45,827 nt of DNA, taken from the NCBI GenBank assembly GCA_020719725.1, contig DYPU01000012.1:1-45827 (forward strand). Reading direction: 5' to 3'. Positions 8,022-20,235 of this stretch are shown piece after piece. The position numbers were made by a program, and so were the translations under genes. Each line of letters begins with the position of its first letter. Positions within the stretch are counted from its first letter, which is position 1. The DNA comes from Anaerolinea sp. (GTDB lineage Bacteria > Chloroflexota > Anaerolineae > Anaerolineales > Villigracilaceae). The notes beneath the pieces were generated by a model. The model searched no databases. It saw only the letters and a program-made list of their open reading frames with translations, and was not told the origin of the DNA.

Positions 8022-11000
8022 GTGGAAACTAAAGGCTTAACCGCTCTCCGTATCAGCCTGGCCTCACCGGAAACCATTCGCAGTTGGTCCTACGGTGAAG
8101 TCTTGAAGCCTGAGACCATCAACTACCGGCGTTTACGCCCGGAAAAAGATGGTCTATTTTGCGAGGCCATCTTTGGGCCAACCCGCGACTGGCAATGCTA
8201 TTGCGGAAAATATAAAAACCCCCGTTATAAGGGCATCGTTTGCGATAAGTGCGGTGTGGAAGTAACCCGCGCGGCTGTGCGCCGGGAGCGCATGGGGCAC
8301 ATTACATTGGCAACCCCCATTGCCCATATCTGGTACACCCGCCGCATCCCCTCTTACCTGGGGCTTTTGCTGGATATTTCGCGTCGCAACCTCGACCGCG
8401 TCTTATATTTCGCGCAATATATCGTAACTTATGTCGATGAAGACGCCCGCACCAAAGCGCTAAAACGCCTCGAAGACGAAATCTCGGTCTCGGAACGTGA
8501 ACAAGCCGGGGTCATCAACTCGAAAATCGCCGAAGTCAAAGTAGGGCGCGACCAAAAAGTGGCCGAAATGAATCAGCGCAAAGCGGATCTGGAACGCTCT
8601 TACGATGAGCAAGTCGCCTCGCAAATTGAGCCGGTTATTCAGGAAGGTCAACGGCTGGAATCAATCCTGCAAGAACAAATGGGAGCTGCCGCAGGCAAAC
8701 CTATTTACTTCCAGGCCACCGGCGAACAAGTGATCGGCGTGGGCGAAATTATCGCCGCCCAACACCTCAGCAAAGTGCAAAAAAGCGTACAAGAACGGCT
8801 TGAAACGGTTGAAAACGAGTTGAAAGGCCAGAAAACCCGCGAGTTGGAACACATCAAACTCGAAATCGAACAACTTCGGGCCGAAGCTGCCGAGCGGATG
8901 GAATCTTTCCGCAATCAACTCGAAGATCAATCAAGCGTCAGCCAGGGCCAAAATACACGTGTGCGCGAAGAATTGATGGAACTGCGCCCGTTCACCTTCC
9001 TGAGTGAAACCCGCTACCGCGAACTTAAATCACGTTGGGGCCAGGTTTTCCGCGCCGATATGGGCGCCGAATCGTTTTACGACATTATGAAGCGGCTCGA
9101 TCTGGATAAACTCTCGGAAGAACTCTGGAAAGAAGTACGCACCACCAAATCGAAGCAAAAGCGCAAAAAAGCCACCACCCGCCTGAAGGTTGTAGAAGCC
9201 TTTCGCCGCTCTGGCAATCGCCCAGAGTGGATGGTGATGACCATTTTGCCGGTTATCCCGCCCGATCTGCGCCCTATGGTGCAACTCGATGGTGGCCGTT
9301 TCGCTACTTCCGACTTAAACGACCTGTATCGACGCGTGATCAACCGTAATAACCGTCTCAAACGCTTACTCGAACTGGGCGCGCCCGATGTCATCGTCCG
9401 CAACGAAAAGCGTATGCTACAAGAAGCGGTTGATAGCTTGATTGACAATTCTCAGCGCGGCAAGGCTCTTAGCCGCCGTGGACGGCGTGAACTCAAATCT
9501 TTGAGCGATATGCTTAAGGGTAAAAAAGGCCGTTTCCGCCGCAACTTGCTTGGTAAACGGGTGGACTATTCCGGTCGCTCCGTGATCGTGGTTGGCCCGC
9601 AATTGAAACTGTATCAATGCGGTTTACCCAAGGCCATGGCGTTGGAACTCTTCCGCCCGTTTGTGATTGCCAGCCTGGTTCAGCACAATTATGCTGCCAA
9701 TGTCAAAAGCGCGCGCCGTCTGATAGAACGCAATCGTCCCGAAGTGTGGGAAGTGCTGGAAGAAGTCATCAAACATCGTCCAGTTTTGCTTAACCGCGCC
9801 CCAACCCTGCACCGTTTGGGTATTCAGGCCTTTGAGCCATTACTCATCGAAGGTTCCGCCATTCAGTTGCACCCCTTGGTAACAACCGCCTTCAACGCAG
9901 ACTTTGACGGCGACCAAATGGCCGTCCACGTTCCGCTTTCGCAAAAAGCCGTGGCCGAAGCCCGCAAGCTGATGTTGGCCTCGAAAAACCTGCTCAAACC
10001 CGCCGATGGCGAACCGATTATCTCCCCATCCAAAGACATGGTATTGGGCGTGTACTATCTGACCATGACCGACAACCGCACCCACCTGGGGGATGGCCGC
10101 GTCTTTGGTGAAATAACCGAAGTGCTGATGGCGTATCAGCTTAAACAGGTTGCCATTCACGCCAATATCAAAGTGCGCGTCTCGACCTACTATGCCGAAG
10201 ATGGTTCCCGGCTCGAAGCGCCTGTGACCCGGATGGTGGATACCACCGTCGGGCGCGTTATCCTAAACGACATTTTGCCCGAAGAAGTGCAATTCGTAAA
10301 TGAGCTGCTCGAAAAAGGCGGCGTGAAAGACCTGATTGCCGAAGTGTACGAAATTTGCGGCCAGGAAAAGACCACCCGAACTGCCGATGAAGTCAAACGG
10401 ATTGGTTTTGAATACGCCATGCGCTCCGGCACAACCATCGCCATTTCCGACATTACCGTTCCTGCCAAAAAACAGGAAATTATCGCAGAATCGCTCAAAG
10501 AAGTAGAGTTGGTTCAGCGCGATTTCCGGCGCGGTTTGCTCACAGAACAAGAGCAGAACGAGCGCATCATTCAGGTTTGGCAAAAAACCACAACCGATGT
10601 TGCCAAGGCGGTCCGCGCCAACATGGACCCGAACGGCAACCTTTCGACCATGGCCAACTCTGGCGCTACCAAAGGTGGTTTCGGCCCAATTTCACAGCTA
10701 GCCGGAATGCGCGGTTTGATGGCAGACCCTTCTGGGCGTATCATTCCGCTGCCAATTCGCTCCAATTTCCGCGAGGGGCTAACCGCGCTGGAATACTTCA
10801 TCTCTACTCACGGCGCGCGCAAAGGCCTGGCGGATACTGCTCTGCGAACCGCCGATGCCGGTTACTTGACCCGGCGTCTGGTTGATATTGCGCAAGACAT
10901 CATCATCAACGAAATCGACTGCGGTACCAGCGAAGGCATTTGGATTCACAAAGCCGACGATGTGGCCGGTCAATCCCTCAGCAGCCGCCTGTACGGGCGT

Positions 11001-12266
11001 CTGACTGCCGCCCCGGTCATTGACCCGGCTACGGGTGAAGTTTTGGTGGAAGCCAATGAAATTATCGGCCATGAACCAGCCCGCAAGATTACCGCCGCCG
11101 GAGTGACCGACATCAAAGTACGGTCACCCATGACCTGCCAGCTAACCCACGGCATTTGCTCATACTGCTATGGTCTCGATATGGGTCGTGGGACACTCGT
11201 CGAGATGGGTTCAGCGGTCGGTATCGTCGCGGCTCAATCGATTGGTGAACCAGGCACACAGCTTACCCTGCGTACCTTTCACACCGGCGGTGTGGCGGCT
11301 GGCGGCGATATCACAACCGGTCTGCCGCGCGTGGAAGAACTCTTTGAAGCGCGCAAAACCCCCAAGGGCGAAGCGGTCATCGCTGAAATCGATGGCGTGG
11401 CGCGCATTGTCCAATCTGAAAAATACTCGGACCTGCGCCTGGTTCGCATCGAACACTCCGAGATGGTTTCCGACGCGTATGACATCCCCGAAGAATGGGC
11501 CGTTGCCGCCAAGGATGAAGGCGAAGTGAAAGCCAGCGAGATATTGGCGACGCTGGGCGAGGCAACCATCACTGCCCAACATGGCGGACGGGTACGCATT
11601 GAGGGGCGTCAGGTGATTGTCTCCTATGAACAACGCGAAGAAGTGGAAAATGAAATCCCGTCCACTCTGCGCCTGTTGATCAAGGACAGCGAACACGTCA
11701 AAGCCGGTCAACCGCTAACCGAAGGCTCACTCAACCCGCATCGCATCCTTAAACTTCAGGGCCGCGATGCCTGCCAGATGTACCTGATGACCGAAGTGCA
11801 AAAGGTCTATCGCTCTCAGGGTCAAAACATCCACGACAAGCACTTTGAAGTCATCATCCGCAAGATGTTGAGCAAGGTGCAAATCACCCGGCCCGGTGAT
11901 ACGCAATATCTGCCCGGTGATGCCGTAGACAACCTCGACATCAAGAAAACCAACGAGTCACTTTTGGCTGAAGGAAAACAAACCGCGCGCTATACTGAGA
12001 TTTTGCTGGGCGTTACCAAGGCTTCGCTCTCCACCGATTCATTCCTCTCGGCTTCTTCCTTCCAGCACACCATCAAGGTTTTGGCTGGCGCGGCAATCGC
12101 CTCGACCACCGACCCGCTGTTTGGCCTGAAAGAGAATGTGATTATCGGTAAACTCATCCCTGCCGGAACCGGTTTTGTTCACGGACGCTTTGCCGATAAC
12201 GGAAAAGTGCTAACGGGCAACCCCCTGCCCCAAATCCCCGCCATGCCCGGCGACAGCGCCGATTAG
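8022..12266 (+). CDS. rpoC: DNA-directed RNA polymerase subunit beta' (RpoC)
   Basis: Largest subunit of RNA polymerase. It begins with GTG at 8022, preceded by AGGAGG at 8009-8014. The N-terminal zinc ribbon has Cys59, Cys61, Cys74 and Cys77. The catalytic Mg-binding motif NADFDGDQ is at residues 625-632. The second zinc site near the C-terminal half shows [11 protein letters not shown]. The trigger loop and bridge helix region ([21 protein letters not shown]) is intact. Residues about 145-315 form a charged, coiled-coil-rich insertion in the clamp, giving 1414 residues compared with 1407 in E. coli but with a different distribution. rpoB is not upstream: the previous gene is an oxidoreductase, so rpoC is transcribed from its own promoter. 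A strong terminator follows. Confidence 0.98.
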   Translation: METKGLTALRISLASPETIRSWSYGEVLKPETINYRRLRPEKDGLFCEAIFGPTRDWQCYCGKYKNPRYKGIVCDKCGVEVTRAAVRRERMGHITLATPIAHIWYTRRIPSYLGLLLDISRRNLDRVLYFAQYIVTYVDEDARTKALKRLEDEISVSEREQAGVINSKIAEVKVGRDQKVAEMNQRKADLERSYDEQVASQIEPVIQEGQRLESILQEQMGAAAGKPIYFQATGEQVIGVGEIIAAQHLSKVQKSVQERLETVENELKGQKTRELEHIKLEIEQLRAEAAERMESFRNQLEDQSSVSQGQNTRVREELMELRPFTFLSETRYRELKSRWGQVFRADMGAESFYDIMKRLDLDKLSEELWKEVRTTKSKQKRKKATTRLKVVEAFRRSGNRPEWMVMTILPVIPPDLRPMVQLDGGRFATSDLNDLYRRVINRNNRLKRLLELGAPDVIVRNEKRMLQEAVDSLIDNSQRGKALSRRGRRELKSLSDMLKGKKGRFRRNLLGKRVDYSGRSVIVVGPQLKLYQCGLPKAMALELFRPFVIASLVQHNYAANVKSARRLIERNRPEVWEVLEEVIKHRPVLLNRAPTLHRLGIQAFEPLLIEGSAIQLHPLVTTAFNADFDGDQMAVHVPLSQKAVAEARKLMLASKNLLKPADGEPIISPSKDMVLGVYYLTMTDNRTHLGDGRVFGEITEVLMAYQLKQVAIHANIKVRVSTYYAEDGSRLEAPVTRMVDTTVGRVILNDILPEEVQFVNELLEKGGVKDLIAEVYEICGQEKTTRTADEVKRIGFEYAMRSGTTIAISDITVPAKKQEIIAESLKEVELVQRDFRRGLLTEQEQNERIIQVWQKTTTDVAKAVRANMDPNGNLSTMANSGATKGGFGPISQLAGMRGLMADPSGRIIPLPIRSNFREGLTALEYFISTHGARKGLADTALRTADAGYLTRRLVDIAQDIIINEIDCGTSEGIWIHKADDVAGQSLSSRLYGRLTAAPVIDPATGEVLVEANEIIGHEPARKITAAGVTDIKVRSPMTCQLTHGICSYCYGLDMGRGTLVEMGSAVGIVAAQSIGEPGTQLTLRTFHTGGVAAGGDITTGLPRVEELFEARKTPKGEAVIAEIDGVARIVQSEKYSDLRLVRIEHSEMVSDAYDIPEEWAVAAKDEGEVKASEILATLGEATITAQHGGRVRIEGRQVIVSYEQREEVENEIPSTLRLLIKDSEHVKAGQPLTEGSLNPHRILKLQGRDACQMYLMTEVQKVYRSQGQNIHDKHFEVIIRKMLSKVQITRPGDTQYLPGDAVDNLDIKKTNESLLAEGKQTARYTEILLGVTKASLSTDSFLSASSFQHTIKVLAGAAIASTTDPLFGLKENVIIGKLIPAGTGFVHGRFADNGKVLTGNPLPQIPAMPGDSAD

Positions 12267-12276
12267 TTTTCTCCAT

Positions 12277-12309
12277 AAAAAGGGCGCTCCATTGCGGAGC
12301 GCCCTTTTT
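12277..12309 (+). terminator. Rho-independent terminator of rpoC
   Basis: GGGCGCTCC at 12282-12290 and GGAGCGCCC at 12296-12304 form a perfect 9-bp GC-rich stem with a 5-base loop, extended by an A5 before it and a T5 after it. It lies 11 bp after the rpoC stop codon. Confidence 0.95.
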
Positions 12310-12327
12310 GTATTTAAGATTATCGGA

Positions 12328-12356
12328 TTGACCAAAATCAATATTCTTCGTAAGAT
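12328..12356 (+). promoter_or_regulatory. Predicted promoter of the SH3-domain lipoprotein gene
   Basis: TTGACC at 12328-12333 and TAAGAT at 12351-12356 with a 17-base spacer. The same arrangement (TTGACG, 17 bases, TAAGAT) occurs before gyrA. It sits directly after the rpoC terminator, about 85 bp before the start codon. Confidence 0.6.
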
Positions 12357-12439
12357 AATGTGAACCGTGAATCGACCCTTCGCCGGCATTGACGCTGCGC
12401 TCAGGGTAAAAGAAATTGCCCCCAAAGGAGAAAAACCTC

Positions 12440-13270
12440 ATGACCCAGACCCGCTCCCTGGCGCTCATACTGCTGTGCGCTATTCTGCTTTCTGCCTGCA
12501 CCCTGCCACTGGAACAGGCTACCCCAACCGCCACAGCCAGCCTCACAATCGCCCCCAGCGCCACTATCACAAAAACGCCCCAGCCCCCCAGCCCAACCGT
12601 CAGCCCAACCAGCCTACCTACCGCAACGGCCACCTCCGAGCCTTCGGCAACTTCCACCCTTTCAATCTCAAGCGCAGACGTTTTCAAAGAGACCAATTGT
12701 CGTACCGGGCCAGCCGGAAATTATGACCTGGTAGCCGTGATCGCGCCCGGCACCAAAGTGGAAATCCTTGCCCAAGACCTGGGGGCGGGGTACTATTGGT
12801 TCGTTCGTAACCCAGAGAATGTCGAAGAAGGCTGCTGGCTGCTGGCGCAAAATGCCAAAGTGAGCGGAGATACCGCCAGTTTGCCGGTTTATACCCCACA
12901 AGCCTCTCCCACACCCGCGCCAGCCTTTGCAATTGAGTTTAAGAATTTTGACCTGTGCAAAGGCAGCATATTCGTTCGCTTTAGCATCACCAATACCGGC
13001 GGAGTTCCGTTCCGCTCGGCCTATGTCAAAGTGACCGATACCAAAACCGGCGAAAGCGAAGAACACTCACTGAACGCCTTCGACCTGAGCGTAGGTTGTA
13101 TCATCGCCAAAAACATCGCGCCTCTCAATTCTGGGCAAAGTGGCTATTTGCAAAGCCCAGAATTTAAAAAAGACCCGCGCGCCCATCGCCTGAATGCCGT
13201 CATTATGGTTTGCACCGATCAAAACCTGAAAGGCACTTGCGTCACCCAGTCACTCGAAATCAAGCCGTAA
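12440..13270 (+). CDS. Lipoprotein with bacterial SH3-like domain
   Basis: Exported lipoprotein of 276 residues. I start it at 12440, where AAAGGAG (12424-12430) precedes an ATG; an in-frame ATG at 12416 lacks a site and would put eight charged residues before the signal peptide. The signal ends in the lipobox LLSAC. A linker of about 55 residues rich in Thr, Pro, Ala and Ser follows, then an SH3_3-like domain (CRTGPAGNYDLVAVIAPGT onward, roughly residues 80-145) that in other proteins binds cell-wall components. The C-terminal half (about 155-276) looks like a beta-sandwich with two Cys pairs and has no assigned family. Probably surface-located; role unknown. Confidence 0.8.
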   Translation: MTQTRSLALILLCAILLSACTLPLEQATPTATASLTIAPSATITKTPQPPSPTVSPTSLPTATATSEPSATSTLSISSADVFKETNCRTGPAGNYDLVAVIAPGTKVEILAQDLGAGYYWFVRNPENVEEGCWLLAQNAKVSGDTASLPVYTPQASPTPAPAFAIEFKNFDLCKGSIFVRFSITNTGGVPFRSAYVKVTDTKTGESEEHSLNAFDLSVGCIIAKNIAPLNSGQSGYLQSPEFKKDPRAHRLNAVIMVCTDQNLKGTCVTQSLEIKP

Positions 13271-13275
13271 GGCAC

Positions 13276-13304
13276 TTGACGCATTGAGTCTTTCAACTTA
13301 AGAT
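13276..13304 (+). promoter_or_regulatory. Predicted promoter of gyrA
   Basis: TTGACG at 13276-13281 and TAAGAT at 13299-13304 with a 17-base spacer, about 125 bp before the gyrA start. The motif begins 5 bp after the preceding stop codon. Confidence 0.6.
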
Positions 13305-13337
13305 AAGAAAGTTAGAACAAATTTACAGTCTCGCGGA

Positions 13338-13379
13338 GGCCAATATTTCCTGACACAGGAATATATTGAAAGCCTGGCC
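13338..13379 (+). promoter_or_regulatory. Imperfect hairpin in the gyrA leader
   Basis: GGCC at 13338-13341 can pair with GGCC at 13376-13379, and the inner AATATTTCCTG / CAGGAATATATT segments pair with one or two interruptions. It lies between the predicted promoter and the start codon. It has no T-run, so it may be a leader structure or an operator; function unknown. Confidence 0.35.
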
Positions 13380-13429
13380 CCACAAAGATACTACGCACAG
13401 ACTCTTGCCTCCGAAAAAAGGATTCTCAC

Positions 13430-16105
<2,676 letters not shown>

Positions 16106-16122
16106 CGAAAGACTCCTCAAAG

Positions 16123-16156
16123 AAAAAGCTCCGCGCAAAACAACGCAGAGCTTTTT
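16123..16156. terminator. Bidirectional terminator between gyrA and the HD-domain gene
   Basis: AAAAAGCTC at 16123-16131 pairs with GAGCTTTTT at 16148-16156, with further partial pairing of CGCG and CGC inside. The A and T runs allow termination of both convergent genes. Confidence 0.85.
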
Positions 16157-16184
16157 CTTATCCACCAGGCTCTTTTGCCAGCTA

Positions 16185-16745
16185 TTAACCCGCCAGGCCC
16201 AGTTCCGGGGCAATGCGGCGCATGGCAGCAATCACATTGCCAACATGCTCGGCCCACAAATCCACGCCAAATTCAGCCGCCGCCGCTTCCATTCCGGCCC
16301 GGTCTGTTCCGGCGGCAAAGGCTTTGTCTTTCCACTTTTTCTTGACAGAGGCCGGTTCGAGATCCAGCAAGGATTTGGAAGGCCGCACCAACGCAACCGC
16401 GGTAATCAGCCCGGTAATTTCGTCGCAGGCATTGAGGGCTTTCTCCATTAACGAATCACGGCTGACTCCGCTATGATCACCATGGCTAAGAATGGCCCGC
16501 ACAATAACTTCGCTCACCCCACGCCGACGCAAAATCGGCGCGCCTTGCAGCGGGTGCTGCCCGGCAGTAGGATGAATCTCCCAGTCAAAATCATGCAATA
16601 GTCCAGTCAGGCCCCATAGATCACCATCCTGGCCGAATTTTTCGGCATAAAAACGCATGGCCGCTTCAACGCTAAGCATATGGCGAACCAGGCCTTCGTT
16701 TTTGACATATTCACGAACAAGACTCAGGGCTTCTTCACGAATCAT
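16185..16745 (-). CDS. HD-domain phosphohydrolase-like protein
   Basis: Soluble 186-residue protein of the HD superfamily, metal-dependent phosphohydrolases. The motif order is visible: His22 (RHML), His51-Asp52 (LLHDFDWE), His64 in the GQHPLQGAPIL segment, the SHGDHSG histidines near residue 90, and a later Asp in ACDEITGL near residue 108. Proteins of this small type are often annotated only as HD hydrolases; no substrate is assigned here. Its start overlaps the stop codon of the upstream SanA/YdcF-like gene by 4 bp, so the two are probably co-expressed. It ends at a terminator shared with gyrA. Confidence 0.85.
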   Translation of the reverse strand: MIREEALSLVREYVKNEGLVRHMLSVEAAMRFYAEKFGQDGDLWGLTGLLHDFDWEIHPTAGQHPLQGAPILRRRGVSEVIVRAILSHGDHSGVSRDSLMEKALNACDEITGLITAVALVRPSKSLLDLEPASVKKKWKDKAFAAGTDRAGMEAAAAEFGVDLWAEHVGNVIAAMRRIAPELGLAG

Positions 16746-17413
16746 GGTACACGCTCCACAAAAATAGGTTCAGGTTCGCCCAAAACCGGCAAAGGATGAG
16801 TCAGGTGAACATCCACCAGCGCGGTGACAGTGGCGGCTAGTTCACGCAAATTCCAATAAAGCAGGGATGAACGGCGATAGCGGATATTTTCGGCCACTAC
16901 GCCACCCCCATCTATGCCCAAAGCGCTGCACAAATAGATGGCGCGCGGCAAGTGAAAGGCCTGGGTCACAAGAATGGCTTCGCTAACGCCAAAAATCTCG
17001 CGCGCCCGGTAACAGGTATCGTAGGTGCGCCGCCCGGCATAATCCAGCACCAGCGCCTGGTCGGGCAGGCCCAGGCTGAGGGCATATTGGCGCATGGCTT
17101 CCGGTTCGTTATACTCAACATATCGATTATCGCCACTAAGCAATAGCTTTTCCACTTTTCCGGCCAGGTAGAGCCGGGCAGCGGTCTGTACGCGGTCTTT
17201 GAGCACTGGCGTCGCTTCGCCGCTGCGGGTTAGGCCCGCCCCAAAAACAATCGCCACCCGCCGGGGGGTAACGTCGCTCTCACTTTGGGTATGCGCCCAG
17301 CCCACCAGCCCGGTTAAAAGCCTCGAAACCGTCAAGAGGCCAAGCCCACCCACTATTAAATACCCAATTACCTTTGTGATCGTTCTTAAGATTTTCTTAA
17401 ACATGGGCCGCAT
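16742..17413 (-). CDS. SanA/YdcF-like DUF218 membrane protein
   Basis: DUF218 protein with one N-terminal transmembrane helix (about residues 9-32 from the chosen start) and an external domain. Motifs match the SanA/YdcF family: AIVFGAGL, a region VLKDRVQTAARLYLAGKV, LLLSGDN, TYDTCYRAREIFG and LVTQAFHLPRAIYLC. SanA-type proteins are linked to envelope integrity, but the biochemical activity is not settled. I place the start at 17413 (a second ATG is at 17404). The open frame continues to 17437, but that ATG falls inside the stem of the phnE terminator, so it is unlikely. Neither start has a clear ribosome binding site. It overlaps the HD gene by 4 bp. Confidence 0.82.
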   Translation of the reverse strand: MRPMFKKILRTITKVIGYLIVGGLGLLTVSRLLTGLVGWAHTQSESDVTPRRVAIVFGAGLTRSGEATPVLKDRVQTAARLYLAGKVEKLLLSGDNRYVEYNEPEAMRQYALSLGLPDQALVLDYAGRRTYDTCYRAREIFGVSEAILVTQAFHLPRAIYLCSALGIDGGGVVAENIRYRRSSLLYWNLRELAATVTALVDVHLTHPLPVLGEPEPIFVERVP

Positions 17414-17419
17414 TGTACC

Positions 17420-17447
17420 AAAAAAAGCGCCGGGCAAGCCCGGCGCT
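17420..17447 (-). terminator. Rho-independent terminator of phnE, abutting the next start codon
   Basis: On the minus strand a perfect 10-bp stem AGCGCCGGGC/GCCCGGCGCT (17426-17447) with a 2-base centre is followed by seven Ts (17426 down to 17420). The first usable ATG of the next gene lies 7 bases beyond the T-run. Confidence 0.9.
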
Positions 17448-17473
17448 GATGAAACTCTTAGACTGCCAGGCGG

Positions 17474-19309
17474 CTAAATAACCCGTTCGCGCAATTCGGA
17501 GCTGATGTAATCCATCAGTGAGACGACCACCGCAATTGCGAGCATTTGAGCGCTTGCGCCACGGTAGTTAAGCAGGTTGATATTCTGTTGCAACAAAAAA
17601 CCAATACCGCCGCCGCCCACAAAACCGATGATGGTGGACATGCGGACGTTGATATCCCAACGATACATGGTGTAAGAGATATAGGGCGGGACGATTTGGG
17701 GGATGACTGCGTAGATGATGGTTTGCAGACGATTGGCGCCAGTGGCCTCGATGGCTTCAAGCGGGCCGGAAGCGATGCTTTCGACCTGCTCCGAGTAAAG
17801 TTTTGCCAAACTGACAATGGTATGCAGACCGAGCGCCATCATTCCAGCAAACGGGCCAATCCCAACCGCGATAACAAAGACGATTGCCATGACCAGCGCC
17901 TCAACCGAGCGCAACGCATTGAGAAAAGTACGCGTAACAGAGTAGATGACCATACCAACCGGCAAGGCTTCTTTGGCTTTGGTGAAAACGGCCAAGACCA
18001 TGCCAAGCGTAGCCCCAATGATGAGCGGCCCCCATACTGTGTAAACAGGATTACCAGGCTGGTATAGCCACTCAATTAATTGGCCGATCAACCCAAAAAT
18101 GGTTGCCATCGCTGCGGCAGCCAGCACCAGATTGAGGGCTTTGAGCGTGGCAAGGGGTAATCTTTCGGTGGCAAGCTGACCAATACGGCCCAGGAAACTG
18201 CTAAGAGCTGCGCCAACCGCCAGCGCCCCCAGCCCAGCCGTGCTAATGGCGACAATATCGCCCACTTGAAAGAGAAAGTAACCTAAAAAGCCAAATGCGC
18301 CCAATCCGGCTTGTAACGCTGTGCCGACTACCTGGAACAAGCTGGCAAGCTGGAAAAGCCCAAAGAAAGCCAGCACAACCAGGCCGAACAGGGCGGCCAG
18401 GCGCGTAAATCGCACCAGCCGGCTGGGAAGATTGGGTTCTTCGGGTGGCACAGCCCAACGAAACCCATACAGGGTAATGACCGGAATCGCAAAAATGCTC
18501 AGTAAATTTACCCAAAGATTCGAACCGGCCTGGGCGCTAAGAACGCCAACCCAGCTAAAAATGCTATAACCAAACCAAATTCCAACCGGCCAACCCAGCA
18601 CAGAAAGCCCAATACTTGCAAGCGGACTTTTGACCGGCTTCATCAGGTTGCGGGCCGCGATGAAACTCATCGGGATGGCGAGAACGGTGCCAAATACCGT
18701 CGCCAGCAGCGCCAGGAAAACCGTTTCGACAATTTTGCTCCAGGTATCATAGGCCGATTGCGAAAAATGGGGCAGGCCCAGGTTGCGCCGCAACGTGGCC
18801 CGGATAAACTGGACATCGTCGCTGGGGCGTTTCGGCAGCACCAGATCGAGCACAAAGTGACCGTTTTCGTCGGTTTCGGCATTATCGCGGCCCAAGGAGA
18901 CGGTATTGGCCGGGTCATTGCCCGGAATAAAGCGCACTGGCCCGGTGGTGTTGGGCGCAAAGTTAAACCCTTCTACCCGCACCGTTTCGCCGGGCGCGGC
19001 ACAGGCCGGGGTAAGGGTCAGGTAAGGGTCTGCGCCATTCTGGGATGCCATTTCGGGAGCGCCAGCCGCAGGACACGGGACATAGAGTGAGGCATTGACA
19101 ACTTCTTCCACCTGCTCATACTCAAACAAATCGGGGTGAGCCAGGGCGCGCATCACGCGTACCAGGCTTTCCTGACGCCGTTCGCTGCGTAGTTCTTCAA
19201 AATCGACCTGAGTGGTTTGAAACCCATAGGCAAAAATGACCATGCCCAAAAAAGCAAACAGCCCAACCCGCGCAGATTTCCAGATGGATGTTTTTTTTGT
19301 GTTTTTCAT
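17474..19309 (-). CDS. phnE: Phosphonate-type ABC transporter permease PhnE, enlarged
   Basis: Membrane subunit of a phosphonate/phosphite-type importer. Typical PhnE proteins are about 260-290 residues; this one is 611. After an N-terminal helix (about 12-30) there is an external domain (about 31-185) with a beta-sandwich look and Cys79/Cys103. The PhnE core begins at YDTWSKIVETVFLALLATVFG and reaches FIAARN at 216-221. An additional segment of about 230 residues (224-455) with several hydrophobic helices intervenes. The core then resumes with TRTFLNALRSVEALVMAIVF, the coupling-helix EAA region (LEAIEATGANRLQTI) and DINVRMSTIIGFVGGGGIG. No stop codon or frameshift is visible. It lies 6 bp after phnC. 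Confidence 0.9.
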   Translation of the reverse strand: MKNTKKTSIWKSARVGLFAFLGMVIFAYGFQTTQVDFEELRSERRQESLVRVMRALAHPDLFEYEQVEEVVNASLYVPCPAAGAPEMASQNGADPYLTLTPACAAPGETVRVEGFNFAPNTTGPVRFIPGNDPANTVSLGRDNAETDENGHFVLDLVLPKRPSDDVQFIRATLRRNLGLPHFSQSAYDTWSKIVETVFLALLATVFGTVLAIPMSFIAARNLMKPVKSPLASIGLSVLGWPVGIWFGYSIFSWVGVLSAQAGSNLWVNLLSIFAIPVITLYGFRWAVPPEEPNLPSRLVRFTRLAALFGLVVLAFFGLFQLASLFQVVGTALQAGLGAFGFLGYFLFQVGDIVAISTAGLGALAVGAALSSFLGRIGQLATERLPLATLKALNLVLAAAAMATIFGLIGQLIEWLYQPGNPVYTVWGPLIIGATLGMVLAVFTKAKEALPVGMVIYSVTRTFLNALRSVEALVMAIVFVIAVGIGPFAGMMALGLHTIVSLAKLYSEQVESIASGPLEAIEATGANRLQTIIYAVIPQIVPPYISYTMYRWDINVRMSTIIGFVGGGGIGFLLQQNINLLNYRGASAQMLAIAVVVSLMDYISSELRERVI

Positions 19310-19315
19310 GGTCTT

Positions 19316-20068
19316 TTACCCTACCCGCTCGGCATCGCGGCCATAAATTTCTTTAAATTTCTTATCGTCTATGTCTTTCGGGTTGCCCTCGAAAACCAGC
19401 TTGCCGCCATTAAGGGCCACAACCCGGTCGGCATAGCGATGAACCAGATCAAGAAAGTGCAAGCTGCATAAAACGGTAACGCCATCATTTTTGTTGATAT
19501 CTTCCAGATGAGACATAATGCTGTGGGCCAGAACCGGGTCGAGGCTGGCGACCGGCTCATCGGCCAAAATCATTTTGGGGTCTTGCATCAGCGCGCGAGC
19601 AATGCCGACCCGCTGCTGCTGACCACCGCTCAATTCGTCGGCACGCTGATAAGCTTTATCGGCAATGCCAACCCGCTTAAGTTGTTGCAGGGCTTTTTCA
19701 ATATCTTCCTTTGGGAAGCGATTAATCAGGCTCCAGGCCGGGTTGACATAACCAAGCCGCCCCGCCAGCACATTGGTAATCACCTTGGAACGATGCACCA
19801 GATTGAAATGTTGAAAAACCATGCCAATTTTGCGCCGAATACGGCGCATTTCATCCTGCGAGGCCGATGTAATATTCTCACCATTCCACAAAATTTGGCC
19901 TTCAGTTGGCTCAATCAGGCGGTTGATACAACGCAACAGGGTAGATTTTCCCGAACCGCTCAGTCCAATGACGGCCAAAAACTCACCGTCTGGCACCTCA
20001 AAGCTGACATTATCGAGCGCTTTCACGCCACCATCGTAGATTTTGGTCAGGTTTTTAATTTGTAGCAT
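19316..20068 (-). CDS. phnC: Phosphonate-type ABC transporter ATP-binding protein PhnC
   Basis: Cytosolic ATPase that powers the PhnDE importer. The Walker A motif GLSGSGKST is at about residues 35-43, the signature LSGGQQQRVGIARAL at about 144-158 and Walker B MILADEPVASLD at about 164-175, followed by an H-loop region with SLHFLDLVHRYADRV. These contexts (RCINRLIEPTEG, FQHFNLVHRSKV) are specific to the PhnC subfamily. Length 250 residues is normal. It sits between phnD and phnE. The 221-bp space to phnD contains a strong hairpin that may lower its expression relative to the binding protein. Confidence 0.95.
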   Translation of the reverse strand: MLQIKNLTKIYDGGVKALDNVSFEVPDGEFLAVIGLSGSGKSTLLRCINRLIEPTEGQILWNGENITSASQDEMRRIRRKIGMVFQHFNLVHRSKVITNVLAGRLGYVNPAWSLINRFPKEDIEKALQQLKRVGIADKAYQRADELSGGQQQRVGIARALMQDPKMILADEPVASLDPVLAHSIMSHLEDINKNDGVTVLCSLHFLDLVHRYADRVVALNGGKLVFEGNPKDIDDKKFKEIYGRDAERVG

Positions 20069-20107
20069 AGCAAAATATCCTGAAGAAAGATGGTAACTGC
20101 TCCCCCG

Positions 20108-20173
20108 GTCGTGCGTCGCATTAAACTTTTAGGCAAAGCCCTGCAAAATACCTCGTTTAACGTCGTGCGACGC
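20108..20173. repeat. Near-identical 12-bp repeats between phnC and phnD
   Basis: GTCGTGCGTCGC at 20108-20119 and GTCGTGCGACGC at 20162-20173 differ at one base and are 54 bp apart. Short flanking words TTAAAC (20120-20125 region) and GTTTAA (20155-20160) are complementary, so a hairpin can also form. Function unknown; a regulatory or structural role is possible. Confidence 0.4.
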
Positions 20174-20235
20174 GCTGCCTGCGCAATTACGGAAAATATG
20201 ATTTTTCTGGCGCAAAAAATAAGTGCTAAGTGCAA

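Noticed and set aside
12154-12696. 180-codon minus-strand open frame across the rpoC end and the SH3 lipoprotein gene
   Set aside because: It crosses a strong terminator and two supported plus-strand genes; the translation is repetitive and not protein-like.
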